Source of the DNA: Faecalibacterium sp. HTF-F | GTDB taxonomy: Bacteria; Bacillota; Clostridia; Oscillospirales; Ruminococcaceae | DNA: 64,000 bases | NCBI RefSeq assembly: GCF_023347535.1 | Contig: NZ_CP094473.1 | Location: forward strand, 2,356,001-2,420,000 | Direction of reading: 5' to 3' | Notes under the pieces: model-generated | What the model was told of the DNA's origin: nothing | Databases searched by the model: none | What the model saw: only the letters and a program-made list of their open reading frames with translations | Shown: one piece after another, positions 26,162 through 34,251 of the stretch | Layout: each line of letters opens with the position of its first letter | How positions within the stretch are numbered: the stretch's first letter is position 1 | Position numbers and translations under genes: made by a program

Positions 26162-27160
26162 TTATTTTCTCATCATGTGTTTTCCTTGGAGTTTGGACAA
26201 TGCACATACCACCTCGACACGATCCTGATTGTCCAAACTCAATTCAAGGTCATGGTCGATGATGGGCAGCTTGAACCGGACGGACTTCAGCCACTGTCCG
26301 TTAGGCTGGCGTTCCGGGTAGATCTGCACCTCATCGATCAAAATCTCCACCAGTCTGCGGCGTTCCGCCTCGGTCATGGTGGCATAAAGCTTGTCAAAGC
26401 AAATCAGGATCTTATAGATGTTGTCGCCTGTGATTTTGTCGGCTTCAATGGCCTGCTTCTTTGCCCGGGCATCCATCAGTCCATTTTCCACCTCTTCGAT
26501 TTTATCGTACATCTTATAAAGGCGGTCGTCAAGGTCGGATTTCCGGGCGATAAAGTGCCGGTCGTCCGGGTCAAGGCTGTCGATCTCCTCCATAAGCCGG
26601 GATTTTGTGGAGTAGTGCTGCCGCAGCTGCTTCTCATAGGCGGCAATCTCCTGCTCAATGGCAGTGGTATCCACCTTCATATTGATCTTCTCTTGCATCA
26701 TAGCGGCAAAACGGGGATTGCTGACCAGCTTGGACACCACTTCAGCAACTGCCGCATCCAGCACTTCCTCTTGAATTTGCTTGCGGTAATCGCACTTGTA
26801 GCCCCGCTGCATATTGCGGTGCTTGCAGCCGTAATAATAGAAGTCCTTGTACTTTGTCCCGTCCGGTCGCTTCTTGATAGACTTATTGCCATACATTCCC
26901 GCACCGCAAACCGGGCATTTCACAATGTTGGACAGCAGGTGCACCCGATCTGTTTTGGGACGAGCTACCAATTCATACTTCTGTGCATTGGCTTTCATCT
27001 TGACCTGCGCGGCCTGCCAGACTTCTTCTGACACCAGACCTTCATGCAGACCATGCCCATCCGCGCATCCTTCTGCCGCAGAACAGGTGCTTGCCGGAGC
27101 CTCTCGCAGCCCCTTTTTCGCATCAGCCGAAACTAAGGTGTAACACACACGACTTTGCAA
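26162..27160 (-). pseudogene. large serine recombinase, C-terminal remnant
   Basis: From about codon 38 the reading frame matches large serine recombinases of clostridial mobile elements: the recombinase domain (HEGLVSEEVWQAAQVKMKAN), a zinc ribbon (CPVCGAGMYGN with Cys residues in YYGCKHR and GYKCDYR), and a long coiled coil (about residues 165-245). The N-terminal resolvase domain with the catalytic Ser is missing, and the first 37 codons look unrelated. The last residues VVCALSKL match the C-terminal region of the nearby methyltransferase (IETVCALSKL), a possible attachment-site relic. It cannot be an active integrase. Confidence 0.85.
26190..26210 (+). repeat. 21-bp direct repeat, left copy (candidate att site)
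   Basis: AGTTTGGACAATGCACATACC is identical to 32334-32354. Here it lies in the 3' end of the recombinase remnant. The following bases keep CTCGA with flanking changes at codon third positions. The pair encloses 6.1 kb with the recombinase remnant, riboflavin operon, regulator and phosphatase. Confidence 0.6.
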
Positions 27161-27356
27161 GCAAAGTCGTGTGCCAAAGTGCGCTGCTCTCGCCTGTCGG
27201 CTCGGTCAAGCGCTTCAAAATGCAACGCATTTTGAGGTCGCCACTGGCGACCCGCGCCCCTTTGGATTCTCCGTTCACATTGTCCTACGGACGATGTGAT
27301 TTTATTGTTGTAGCGATTCGCTTCATCCCGGTTTCGTCCCGGTTTGCAGAATGCCC
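27161..27356. other. non-coding segment rich in inverted repeats upstream of the rib promoter
   Basis: No gene is seen. Inverted repeats include ACACGACTTTG/CAAAGTCGTGT near 27148-27174, TCAAAATGC/GCATTTTGA near 27217-27237, GTCGCC/GGCGAC, and CACATTGTCC/GGACGATGTG near 27287-27300. They may be ends of the lost mobile element. Confidence 0.4.
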
Positions 27357-27385
27357 TTGCAATCCGAAAGGAGCCGTGCTATAAT
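27357..27385 (+). promoter_or_regulatory. riboflavin operon promoter
   Basis: TTGCAA (27357-27362), a 17-base spacer and TATAAT (27380-27385) with TGC before the -10. It lies 22 bases before the FMN aptamer. Confidence 0.8.
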
Positions 27386-27406
27386 GCCGCTGTAATTAAA
27401 TCAGAA

Positions 27407-27513
27407 ATCTTCAGGGCAGGGTGCGATTCCCTACCGGTGGTACAGCCCACGAGCCGTAAGGCATGATTCGGTGAAACTCCGAAGCCGACAGTACAGTCTG
27501 GATGAAAGAAGAT
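27407..27513 (+). ncRNA. FMN riboswitch (RFN element)
   Basis: The closing stem ATCTTC (27407-27412) pairs with GAAGAT (27508-27513). Conserved RFN blocks are present in order: AGGGCAGGGTG, CCCTACCGGTGGT, AGCCCACGAGCC, GATTCGGTGAAACTCCG, CCGACAGT and AGTCTGGATGAAAGAAG. It senses flavin mononucleotide and controls the downstream ribD-ribE-ribBA-ribH genes. Confidence 0.97.
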
Positions 27514-27622
27514 ACCAAGCGCAGAGCCCGCACGGTTCTGCGCTTGTGGAGGCTGCTCTGGGATGCGTTTGCATTCTGGAGCTTTCTTTTTTGCACAAGG
27601 GTCCCTTGTGTCTTTTCGGCTT

Positions 27623-27655
27623 GCCCTGAACGTTTTTGTTCAGGGCTTTTTCTTT
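27623..27655 (+). terminator. FMN-riboswitch-controlled terminator
   Basis: GCCCTGAAC (27623-27631) and GTTCAGGGC (27638-27646) form a perfect stem followed by TTTTTCTTTT, just before the ribD ribosome binding site (TTTTGGAGG). Read-through is needed for expression. Confidence 0.85.
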
Positions 27656-27668
27656 TGGAGGCGACACG

Positions 27669-28793
27669 ATGAACGACAAAGACTATATGCGTCTGGCTTT
27701 GCAGCTTGCAAAAAAGGGTTGCGGATGGACATCTCCCAACCCGATGGTGGGTGCCGTGGTCGTAAAAGAGGGCAGGATCATCGGACAGGGCTGGCACCAG
27801 AGATACGGTCAGGCTCATGCGGAGCGCAATGCGCTGGCATCCTGCACCGAAGGTCCGCAGGGAGCGACCCTGTATGTGACATTGGAGCCGTGCTGCCATT
27901 ACGGAAAGCAGCCGCCCTGCGTGGATGCGATTCTGGACGCGGGCATTCACCGGGTGGTCGTGGGTTCTGCTGACCCGAATCCGCTGGTGGCTGGAAAAGG
28001 AATTGCAATCCTGCGCGCACACGGCATAGATGTGACCGAAAATGTTCTGCAAGAGGAATGCGATGCGCTGAACAAGGTGTTCTTCCACTATATCACCACA
28101 AAACGCCCCTTCGTTTCCATGAAATACGCCATGACGATGGACGGAAAAATCGCCACATACACAGGCGCTTCCAAATGGATCACCGGGGAAATTGCCCGGA
28201 ATCATGTTCAACGGCAGCGACACCGATTCCGCGGCATTATGGTGGGAGTCGGAACCATCCTAGCAGATGACCCGCTGCTGACCTGCCGGATAGAGGGTGG
28301 CCGTGATCCCGTCCGGATCATCTGTGATACACATTTGCGGACACCGCTGCAATCACAGGTGGTCATGACCGCCAAACAGGTTCCGACCATTCTTGCGACC
28401 TGCTGCGGCGACCCGGAGAAGCAGGCGGCATATCAACAGGCCGGGTGCCGGGTCCTTTGTCTGGAAGCGCATTGCGGTCATGTGAATCTTCTGCAACTGA
28501 TGGAACAGCTGGGGCAGGAGCAGATCGACAGCATTCTGCTGGAAGGCGGCGGAACCTTGAACTGGTCTGCACTGGAAAGCGGCATCGTGCAGCAGGTACA
28601 GGCTTACATTGCCCCGAAGCTGTTCGGAGGAAGGGATGCCAAAGCACCCATTGAGGGTGCAGGTGTCCCGCTTCCGGATGCTGCATTCCGCCTGAAGAAC
28701 AGCCGATTGGAACAGCTTGGCAAAGATTTCCTGATCGAAAGTGAGGTAGAGTACCCGTGTTTACCGGAATCGTGGAAGAAGTCGGAACAATAA
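27669..28793 (+). CDS. ribD: bifunctional riboflavin biosynthesis deaminase/reductase
   Basis: This 374-residue protein carries out two successive steps from the GTP cyclohydrolase II product. The N-terminal deaminase domain (about 1-145) has the zinc motif AHAERNAL and TLEPCCHYGKQPPC. The C-terminal reductase domain (from about 150) has VSMKYAMTMDGKIA, GVGTILADDPLLTCR and a GGG motif in LLEGGGTLNWS. GGAGG precedes the ATG at 27669. It overlaps ribE by 37 bases. Confidence 0.95.
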   Translation: MNDKDYMRLALQLAKKGCGWTSPNPMVGAVVVKEGRIIGQGWHQRYGQAHAERNALASCTEGPQGATLYVTLEPCCHYGKQPPCVDAILDAGIHRVVVGSADPNPLVAGKGIAILRAHGIDVTENVLQEECDALNKVFFHYITTKRPFVSMKYAMTMDGKIATYTGASKWITGEIARNHVQRQRHRFRGIMVGVGTILADDPLLTCRIEGGRDPVRIICDTHLRTPLQSQVVMTAKQVPTILATCCGDPEKQAAYQQAGCRVLCLEAHCGHVNLLQLMEQLGQEQIDSILLEGGGTLNWSALESGIVQQVQAYIAPKLFGGRDAKAPIEGAGVPLPDAAFRLKNSRLEQLGKDFLIESEVEYPCLPESWKKSEQ

Positions 28794-29398
28794 AATCCAT
28801 CAATCGGGGACAGCATTCCGCCGTACTGACTGTTCGTGCAAAAACGGTTCTGGAAGGAACCAGGATCGGCGACAGCATCGCCGTCAACGGCATCTGTCTG
28901 ACCGTCAGGCAGCTCTTCCCGGATAGCTTTGCTGCGGATGTCATGCACGAGACCTTGAACCGCTCTGCACTTGCACAGCTCACCATTGGAAGTGCTGTCA
29001 ATCTGGAACGTGCCATGCCGGCCAACGGACGTTTTGGCGGACACATCGTAGCAGGCCATGTGGATGGCGTCGGACGCATTGCTAATATCCGAAAAGACGA
29101 TACGGCTATCTGGTACACCATTCATGCAGATTCTGCGATCCTTCGCTATGTCGTCGAAAAAGGCTCTATCACAATAGACGGTATCAGCCTGACCGTGGCT
29201 GCGGTGGAACCTACGGGCTTTTCCGTGTCCACGATACCGCACACCGTCCGTCAGACGAACCTGAACCAACGGCACAAAGGGGATTTTGTCAATTTGGAAA
29301 CCGATGTTGTTGGAAAATATATCGAGAGGCTGCTTTCATCAGAAACACCGAAGCAAAACACGCTCACAAAAGAAATGCTGCTGCGCTGCGGCTTTTAA
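28757..29398 (+). CDS. ribE: riboflavin synthase alpha chain
   Basis: This 213-residue lumazine-binding protein with two barrel repeats dismutates two lumazine molecules to riboflavin. The N terminus MFTGIVEEVGTIKSI is the family signature; repeat 1 has AVNGICLTV and repeat 2 has TIDGISLTV. The start is GTG at 28757, inside the ribD 3' end, with GAGGT upstream, so translation is probably coupled to ribD. Length is normal. Confidence 0.95.
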   Translation: MFTGIVEEVGTIKSINRGQHSAVLTVRAKTVLEGTRIGDSIAVNGICLTVRQLFPDSFAADVMHETLNRSALAQLTIGSAVNLERAMPANGRFGGHIVAGHVDGVGRIANIRKDDTAIWYTIHADSAILRYVVEKGSITIDGISLTVAAVEPTGFSVSTIPHTVRQTNLNQRHKGDFVNLETDVVGKYIERLLSSETPKQNTLTKEMLLRCGF

Positions 29399-29410
29399 GG
29401 AGAGTTTAGG

Positions 29411-30607
29411 ATGAACTTCAATACCATTCCCGAAGCTTTGCAAGACCTGAAACAAGGAAAAATCATTCTGGTAACGGATGACCCCGACCGTGAAAACGAG
29501 GGGGACTTCATCTGTGCTGCCGAATTTGCCACCACCGAAAACATCAACTTTATGGCGACCCACGGCAAAGGTCTGATCTGTATGCCGATGTCCGAGGCTT
29601 TCGTCCAGAAGCTGCAATTTCCGCAGATGGTGCAGCATAACACCGACAACCATGAAACGGCATTTACGGTGTCCATCGACCACGTTTCTACTTCTACGGG
29701 CATTTCTGCCGCAGAGCGTTCCATTACGGCGATGGCTTGTGTGGACGATCACGCAAAAGCAGAAGATTTCCGCAGACCGGGCCATATGTTCCCCCTTCTG
29801 GCAAAAAAGAACGGTGTATTGGAGCGCAACGGTCACACGGAAGCAACCGTTGACCTGTGCCGTCTGGCAGGGCTGAAAGAATGCGGCCTGTGCTGCGAGA
29901 TCATGCGGGAGGATGGCACGATGATGCGCACCGCTGAACTGGCAAAGCTGGCAGAGCGTTTCCAGATCAAATTCATCACCATCCGTGATTTACAGGAGTA
30001 CCGCAAGTGTCACGATAAACTGGTCGATCAGGTGACGGCGGTGAACCTGCCCACCAAGTATGGCACCTTCAGAGCTTATGGTTTTGTGAGCCGCCTGAAC
30101 GGAGAGCATCACATTGCACTGGTAAAAGGTGACATTGGCGATGGAAAGGATATTCTGTGCCGCGTCCACTCGGAATGCCTGACAGGAGATACATTTGGCT
30201 CTTTGCGTTGTGACTGCGGCCAACAGCTGGCCGCTGCCATGACGCAGATCGAAAAAGAAGACCGGGGTATCCTGCTCTATATGCGGCAGGAAGGCCGGGG
30301 CATCGGTCTGATCAACAAGCTGCGTGCCTATGAACTTCAGGAGCAGGGCATGGATACGCTGGAAGCCAATCTCGCTCTGGGGTTCCATGGAGATGAACGG
30401 GAGTATTATCTCGGCGCACAGATCCTCCGGGAACTTGGCGTAAAAAGCCTGCGCCTGCTTACCAATAACCCGGACAAAGTATATCAGCTCTCCGAGTTTG
30501 GGCTGGAGATCTCCGAGCGCGTACCCATTCAGATGACGGCGACCCCGTATGACCTGTTTTACCTGAAAACGAAGCAGGCACGGATGGGGCATCTTCTGGA
30601 ATATTAA
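29411..30607 (+). CDS. ribBA: 3,4-DHBP synthase / GTP cyclohydrolase II
   Basis: This 398-residue fusion supplies both riboflavin precursors. The RibB half (about 1-200) has [18 protein letters not shown] and [10 protein letters not shown]; the RibA half (about 205-398) has [19 protein letters not shown] [20 protein letters not shown], with the zinc Cys residues, and [19 protein letters not shown]. It starts 12 bases after ribE with an AGGAG site. Confidence 0.96.
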   Translation: MNFNTIPEALQDLKQGKIILVTDDPDRENEGDFICAAEFATTENINFMATHGKGLICMPMSEAFVQKLQFPQMVQHNTDNHETAFTVSIDHVSTSTGISAAERSITAMACVDDHAKAEDFRRPGHMFPLLAKKNGVLERNGHTEATVDLCRLAGLKECGLCCEIMREDGTMMRTAELAKLAERFQIKFITIRDLQEYRKCHDKLVDQVTAVNLPTKYGTFRAYGFVSRLNGEHHIALVKGDIGDGKDILCRVHSECLTGDTFGSLRCDCGQQLAAAMTQIEKEDRGILLYMRQEGRGIGLINKLRAYELQEQGMDTLEANLALGFHGDEREYYLGAQILRELGVKSLRLLTNNPDKVYQLSEFGLEISERVPIQMTATPYDLFYLKTKQARMGHLLEY

Positions 30608-30628
30608 CAACGAAAGAGGTATTTAAAA

Positions 30629-31105
30629 ATGAAAACATTTGAAGGCAAGCTGGTTTCTCAGAATATCAAGGTCGGTATCGTAGCTGCCCGATTCAACGAA
30701 TTTATCACGTCCAAACTTCTGAGCGGAGCAATGGATGGTCTGCTCCGGCACGATGTGCAGGACGCTGATATTCATGTTGCATGGGTTCCGGGTGCTTTTG
30801 AGATCCCACTGGTTGCCTCTAAAATGGCAAAAAGCGGAAAGTATGATGCTGTGATCTGCCTTGGTGCCGTGATTCGCGGTTCTACCAGCCATTACGACTA
30901 TGTGTGCAATGAGGTTTCCAAAGGCATTGCCACGGTCTCGCTGGAAAGCGGGGTTCCCGTCCTCTTTGGTGTTCTGACCACCGAAAACATCGAACAGGCC
31001 ATCGAGCGGGCAGGCACCAAAGCAGGTAATAAAGGCTATGACTGTGCAGTCAGTGCCATCGAGATGGTAAACCTGCTCCGGGAAATGGATACCGCCGCAG
31101 AGTAA
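30629..31105 (+). CDS. ribH: 6,7-dimethyl-8-ribityllumazine synthase
   Basis: This 158-residue subunit makes the lumazine precursor and normally forms 60-mer shells. Motifs are [43 protein letters not shown] (catalytic His), [21 protein letters not shown] and [18 protein letters not shown] lies upstream. It ends the riboflavin set; two more genes follow closely on the same strand. Confidence 0.96.
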   Translation: MKTFEGKLVSQNIKVGIVAARFNEFITSKLLSGAMDGLLRHDVQDADIHVAWVPGAFEIPLVASKMAKSGKYDAVICLGAVIRGSTSHYDYVCNEVSKGIATVSLESGVPVLFGVLTTENIEQAIERAGTKAGNKGYDCAVSAIEMVNLLREMDTAAE

Positions 31106-31125
31106 AATACACGCAGGAGTTTGCC

Positions 31126-31542
31126 ATGATCGTTATAAAGACCCGACAGCCTGACCCGGAATTGGAGCAGAAGATCCGGATGCTTCTGGAACGAGAGCAC
31201 ATCGAGGCAGAGCAAATATCCATTGATTCATGGGAGAAGTTGATTCTTCCGGGGCTTACACTGGATGGAATGACCCACGAAGTGTCGTGCAACGGCAGAA
31301 AAGTCTCCCTTACACGACTGGAGTTCGATTTGCTGCTGATGCTTGCCTCCCACGAAGGACAAATCTTCTCAAAAGAAGAGCTTTTCCGTGCTGTGTGGGG
31401 ACAAAACTGTGACGACACCTTAAAGGTCGTGGCAAATACCGTTTCCAATCTGCGAAAGAAGCTGGCCGGCTGCGGTAGCTTTATCCGCACTACCCACGGC
31501 GGCTATGCTTTTGTAAGCCAAAAGGAGAACGACCCGGCATGA
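31126..31542 (+). CDS. OmpR-type winged-helix regulator lacking a receiver domain
   Basis: This 138-residue protein has only a short N-terminal region (about 1-45, TRQPDPELEQKIRMLLEREH) and the C-terminal winged-helix domain of OmpR/PhoB regulators: VSLTRLEFDLLLMLASHEGQ, FSKEELFRAVWG, VANTVSNLRKKL and IRTTHGGYAFV. No phosphoacceptor Asp or receiver fold is present. It starts 21 bases after ribH (GCAGGAG) and overlaps the next gene by four bases. Stand-alone domains of this type can bind DNA constitutively; its targets are unknown. Confidence 0.82.
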   Translation: MIVIKTRQPDPELEQKIRMLLEREHIEAEQISIDSWEKLILPGLTLDGMTHEVSCNGRKVSLTRLEFDLLLMLASHEGQIFSKEELFRAVWGQNCDDTLKVVANTVSNLRKKLAGCGSFIRTTHGGYAFVSQKENDPA

Positions 31543-31991
31543 CCAGGATCTTATTTATTTGTCTCGGAAATATCTGCCGAAGCCCGATGGCGGAGTATGT
31601 GATGAAAGACCTTACGTCCAAGGCAGGACTATCCGAGCAATTTGAAATCGCATCAGCCGCCACCAGTGCATGGGAAATCGGAAATCCGGTCTATCCTCCT
31701 GCACGGCAGAAGCTGGCAGAACATGGCATCGACTGCAACGGCAAGACCGCCCGGCAGATGACCCGGCTGGATTATACACGGTATGATCATCTGATTGGCA
31801 TGGACGAAAGTAATCTGTGCGACATCCTGCGGCTTGTCGGCGGAGACCCACAGCATAAAGTCTCGCTGCTGATGGCGCATACGGATCATCCCCGTGAAGT
31901 GGCAGACCCATGGTTCACGGGAGATTTTGAAGCCACATGGCAGGATATACTGGAAGGATGCACGGCATTGCTTGAGGAACTGCGATCATAA
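31539..31991 (+). CDS. low-molecular-weight protein tyrosine phosphatase
   Basis: This 150-residue enzyme of the LMW-PTP/ArsC-like fold has the P-loop CLGNICRS at residues 9-16 (Cys-x5-Arg) and the general-acid loop VADPWFTGDF near the C terminus. Usual length. ATG overlaps the preceding stop (ATGA), implying coupling to the winged-helix gene. A phosphatase at the end of a riboflavin operon might dephosphorylate a protein or a pathway intermediate; both are inference. Confidence 0.88.
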   Translation: MTRILFICLGNICRSPMAEYVMKDLTSKAGLSEQFEIASAATSAWEIGNPVYPPARQKLAEHGIDCNGKTARQMTRLDYTRYDHLIGMDESNLCDILRLVGGDPQHKVSLLMAHTDHPREVADPWFTGDFEATWQDILEGCTALLEELRS

Positions 31992-32009
31992 CAGATTATC
32001 ATAAAAACG

Positions 32010-32050
32010 GACGGATGTCTGCCAGTTGACAGACATCCGTCTATTTTTTT
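32010..32050 (+). terminator. terminator of the riboflavin operon
   Basis: GACGGATGTCTG (32010-32021) and CAGACATCCGTC (32030-32041) form a perfect 12-bp stem followed by TATTTTTTT. The methyltransferase gene converges from the other side and ends at 32054. Confidence 0.88.
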
Positions 32051-32053
32051 ATT

Positions 32054-33481
32054 TCAAATCATCTTAAAATACTTCAGCGCCTCCCGGATGGCTCTTTCCT
32101 TCTCCGCCGGGCACTTGAGCCGCTTGGGGTTCTCAGCCTTAGGCTTGTTGTAGTTCTGCCGCTCCTTGATGCCGCATTTCTGCTTGACCTGTGCAATATA
32201 GAGGTCGCTCACGTTCAGACCGGTGTGTTCCTTGACGTGCTCCCGGATCTCTTCATAGGTAGCCTTGGTCTCTGCAGCAGTCACATCCAGTTCATCCATT
32301 TTCAGATTCACCGTGATCTTCTGGTAGATATCTAGTTTGGACAATGCACATACCGTCTCGATATGCTCACTGTGGGGGAACATATCCACCGGCGTACTGC
32401 TCTCCACTTTGTATCCCTTTCGGGTCAGCAGCTCAAGATCCCGGGCCAGCGTGACCGGGTTGCAGCTGACGTACACCACACGCTTCGGGGCCATGCGGGC
32501 CACGCTTTCGATAAACTGCGGCGTAGAGCCCTCCCGCGGCGGGTCCATAAAGATCACGTCTGCCCGCTCGCCTGCGGCGGCAGCCTCGCCGATCCACTGG
32601 GTGGCATCGGCGGCAAAGAAGCGGGCGTTCTTCACGCCGTTGTGCTTTGCATTGCCAATGGCGTCATGCACTGCGTCGCGGTTCAGCTCCACACCCACCA
32701 CCTGCTTTGCATGGTCGGCGGCGGTCAGGCCGATGGTTCCGATGCCGCAGTAGGCATCCAGCACTACCTCTTTTCCGGTCAGCTTTGCGGCGTCCACCGC
32801 AAGGCCGTACAGCACTTCGGTCTGGGCGTGGTTGATCTGGTAAAAGCTGCGTGGGCTGATGGCATAGGTCTTGCCGCAGAGGGTATCCAGAATGAAGCCC
32901 TTGCCGTACAGCACCTTTTCCGCTTCATCCAGCACTACGCTGGTCCTGCGGCTGTTCACATTCTGCACGATGGTGGTGATGGTCACGCCCTGCCTTCCGG
33001 CTTCAGTCAGCAGTGCTTTGACAAAGTTTTTGGCTCCCGGCAGCACCGGCTGGGCCGTTACCAGCACCACCATCACCTGCCCGGTCATGACGCCACGCCG
33101 CAGCAGGCAGTGACGCAGAAGGCCGGTGCCCTTATCCTCATTGAAAGGCTGGTAATGGCAGGCGCCCGCCGCTGCGCGCACAGCCAGCATGGTCTTGTCC
33201 AGCACTTCGTCCTGCAAAAGGCAGCTTTCCACCGGCAGCACCTTATGGCTGTTTGCCGCGTAAATGCCGGAGGTAAGTTTTCCACCCCAGCCGGTGGTAA
33301 ATGTGGATATCACCTTGTTCCGATAGTGGTACGGCGTTTCCATGCCCCGGATATGTTCCACCGGGCCGAATCTGCCCAGCAGCTTTTTCACGGTCTCTTC
33401 TTTCTGCTTCAGCTGTGCGGCGTAGTCCATGCCCAGCATCGGGCAGCCGCCGCAGTTCTTGGCACGCAGTTTGCAATCCAT
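32054..33481 (-). CDS. 23S rRNA (uracil-5-)-methyltransferase, RlmD/RumA type
   Basis: This 475-residue SAM-dependent RNA methyltransferase has an N-terminal Cys-rich start (CKLRAKNCGGCPMLG), SFYQINHAQTEVLY, the SAM motif LDAYCGIGTIGL, the DPPREG segment, and the catalytic VSCNPVTLARDL. After HSEHIETVCALSKL comes a C-terminal extension of about 95 residues (MDELDVTAAETKATYEEI, LYIAQVKQKCGI) common in clostridial homologues. The 21-bp repeat shared with the recombinase remnant lies exactly at VCALSKL, so this gene is the likely integration site. Confidence 0.9.
   Translation of the reverse strand: MDCKLRAKNCGGCPMLGMDYAAQLKQKEETVKKLLGRFGPVEHIRGMETPYHYRNKVISTFTTGWGGKLTSGIYAANSHKVLPVESCLLQDEVLDKTMLAVRAAAGACHYQPFNEDKGTGLLRHCLLRRGVMTGQVMVVLVTAQPVLPGAKNFVKALLTEAGRQGVTITTIVQNVNSRRTSVVLDEAEKVLYGKGFILDTLCGKTYAISPRSFYQINHAQTEVLYGLAVDAAKLTGKEVVLDAYCGIGTIGLTAADHAKQVVGVELNRDAVHDAIGNAKHNGVKNARFFAADATQWIGEAAAAGERADVIFMDPPREGSTPQFIESVARMAPKRVVYVSCNPVTLARDLELLTRKGYKVESSTPVDMFPHSEHIETVCALSKLDIYQKITVNLKMDELDVTAAETKATYEEIREHVKEHTGLNVSDLYIAQVKQKCGIKERQNYNKPKAENPKRLKCPAEKERAIREALKYFKMI
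32334..32354 (+). repeat. 21-bp direct repeat, right copy (candidate att site inside the methyltransferase gene)
   Basis: Identical to 26190-26210. In the methyltransferase frame it encodes VCALSKL. It is in the same orientation and same reading frame as in the recombinase remnant. Confidence 0.6.
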
Positions 33482-33496
33482 CTTCCGCTCTCCTTT

Positions 33497-33919
33497 TTAT
33501 CCATAAGGGTCATACAGATCATATTCTTCCGTTTCCAGATGCTTTTCCTCCAGCACCTTCATGGCCTGTTCCAGCTCGCTCTGGCCGCAACCGCTCTCAC
33601 TCACCAGCGCGTGCACCGCCGCCGCAAGGTCGCCGCCAAAGAGGGTGTCCAGCCGTTCGCGCATGCTCCACACATTATAGGCGCGCCGGGTGATGGCCGG
33701 GGTATAGGTGTTGTGGTTGCCGTCCTTGCCGCTTTTCACCCAGCCTTTCTCCTCCAGCCGGTAAAGAAAGTTGAGCACGGTCGCCGGGGCCCAGCCCTTT
33801 GCACGCAGCTTTTCGTCGATGTCCCGCCGGGTCGCGGGCGCACGGCAGGCCCACACCGCCAGCATCACCTGCTCCTCTGTCGCCGAAAGCGGCTTTACAC
33901 TGTCCGGGATGCCATACAT
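33497..33919 (-). CDS. BlaI/MecI/CopY family repressor
   Basis: This 140-residue protein has an N-terminal winged helix (LSATEEQVMLAVWACRAPATRRDIDEKL, TVLNFLYRLEEKGWVKSG) and a C-terminal dimerisation helix (AAAVHALVSESGCGQSELEQ). No BlaR-type sensor protease is next to it. It is followed by the methyltransferase gene after 15 bases, so they form one unit. Two identical 15-bp sequences around its promoter are candidate operators. Confidence 0.87.
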   Translation of the reverse strand: MYGIPDSVKPLSATEEQVMLAVWACRAPATRRDIDEKLRAKGWAPATVLNFLYRLEEKGWVKSGKDGNHNTYTPAITRRAYNVWSMRERLDTLFGGDLAAAVHALVSESGCGQSELEQAMKVLEEKHLETEEYDLYDPYG

Positions 33920-33954
33920 CCTGCTGTTCTCCCTCCTTTCCGCATCTTTTTTGC

Positions 33955-33969
33955 TTTTACATTTGTCTT
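33955..33969. promoter_or_regulatory. candidate repressor operator, copy 1
   Basis: TTTTACATTTGTCTT contains the ACA...TGT arrangement of BlaI/CopY operators and lies just downstream of the repressor -10, where binding would block initiation. Confidence 0.5.
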
Positions 33970-33978
33970 TGTTTCTTC

Positions 33979-34007
33979 ATTATACCTGTTTTCCCGTAAA
34001 AGTGCAA
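33979..34007 (-). promoter_or_regulatory. promoter of the BlaI-type repressor gene
   Basis: TTGCAC (34002-34007), a 17-base spacer and consensus TATAAT (33979-33984) on the minus strand. Confidence 0.75.
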
Positions 34008-34047
34008 GAGCCGGAAATGCCGATGGAATCAGGCTTTTTCGGCTATA

Positions 34048-34062
34048 TTTTACATTTGTCTT
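34048..34062. promoter_or_regulatory. candidate repressor operator, copy 2
   Basis: Identical 15 bases to copy 1 (TTTTACATTTGTCTT), 93 bases away and 85 bases upstream of the serC -35. A partial third match (GGACATTTGTGT) is at about 34083-34094. Confidence 0.45.
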
Positions 34063-34146
34063 AATTTTTGTTTTTCCGTCAAGGACATTTGTGTGCTTTG
34101 TGCCTGCACAGGGGCTTTTGCGCCGTATCTTTGTGCAAAGATGCTC

Positions 34147-34176
34147 TTGTTTTCGCCCCCGCAAAACCGGTATACT
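34147..34176 (+). promoter_or_regulatory. serC promoter
   Basis: TTGTTT (34147-34152), an 18-base spacer and TATACT (34171-34176), about 75 bases before the start codon. Confidence 0.55.
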
Positions 34177-34251
34177 ACGGCTACAGCAATCAAACAGAAC
34201 GCACCGCAGAAAACCGCGGTGCTGTGCGATACAGGAAAGGGAGAGTTCATT

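Noticed and set aside
34083..34094. A third repressor box near serC.
   Set aside because: Only part of the 15-bp box is conserved, so it was not listed as a separate site.
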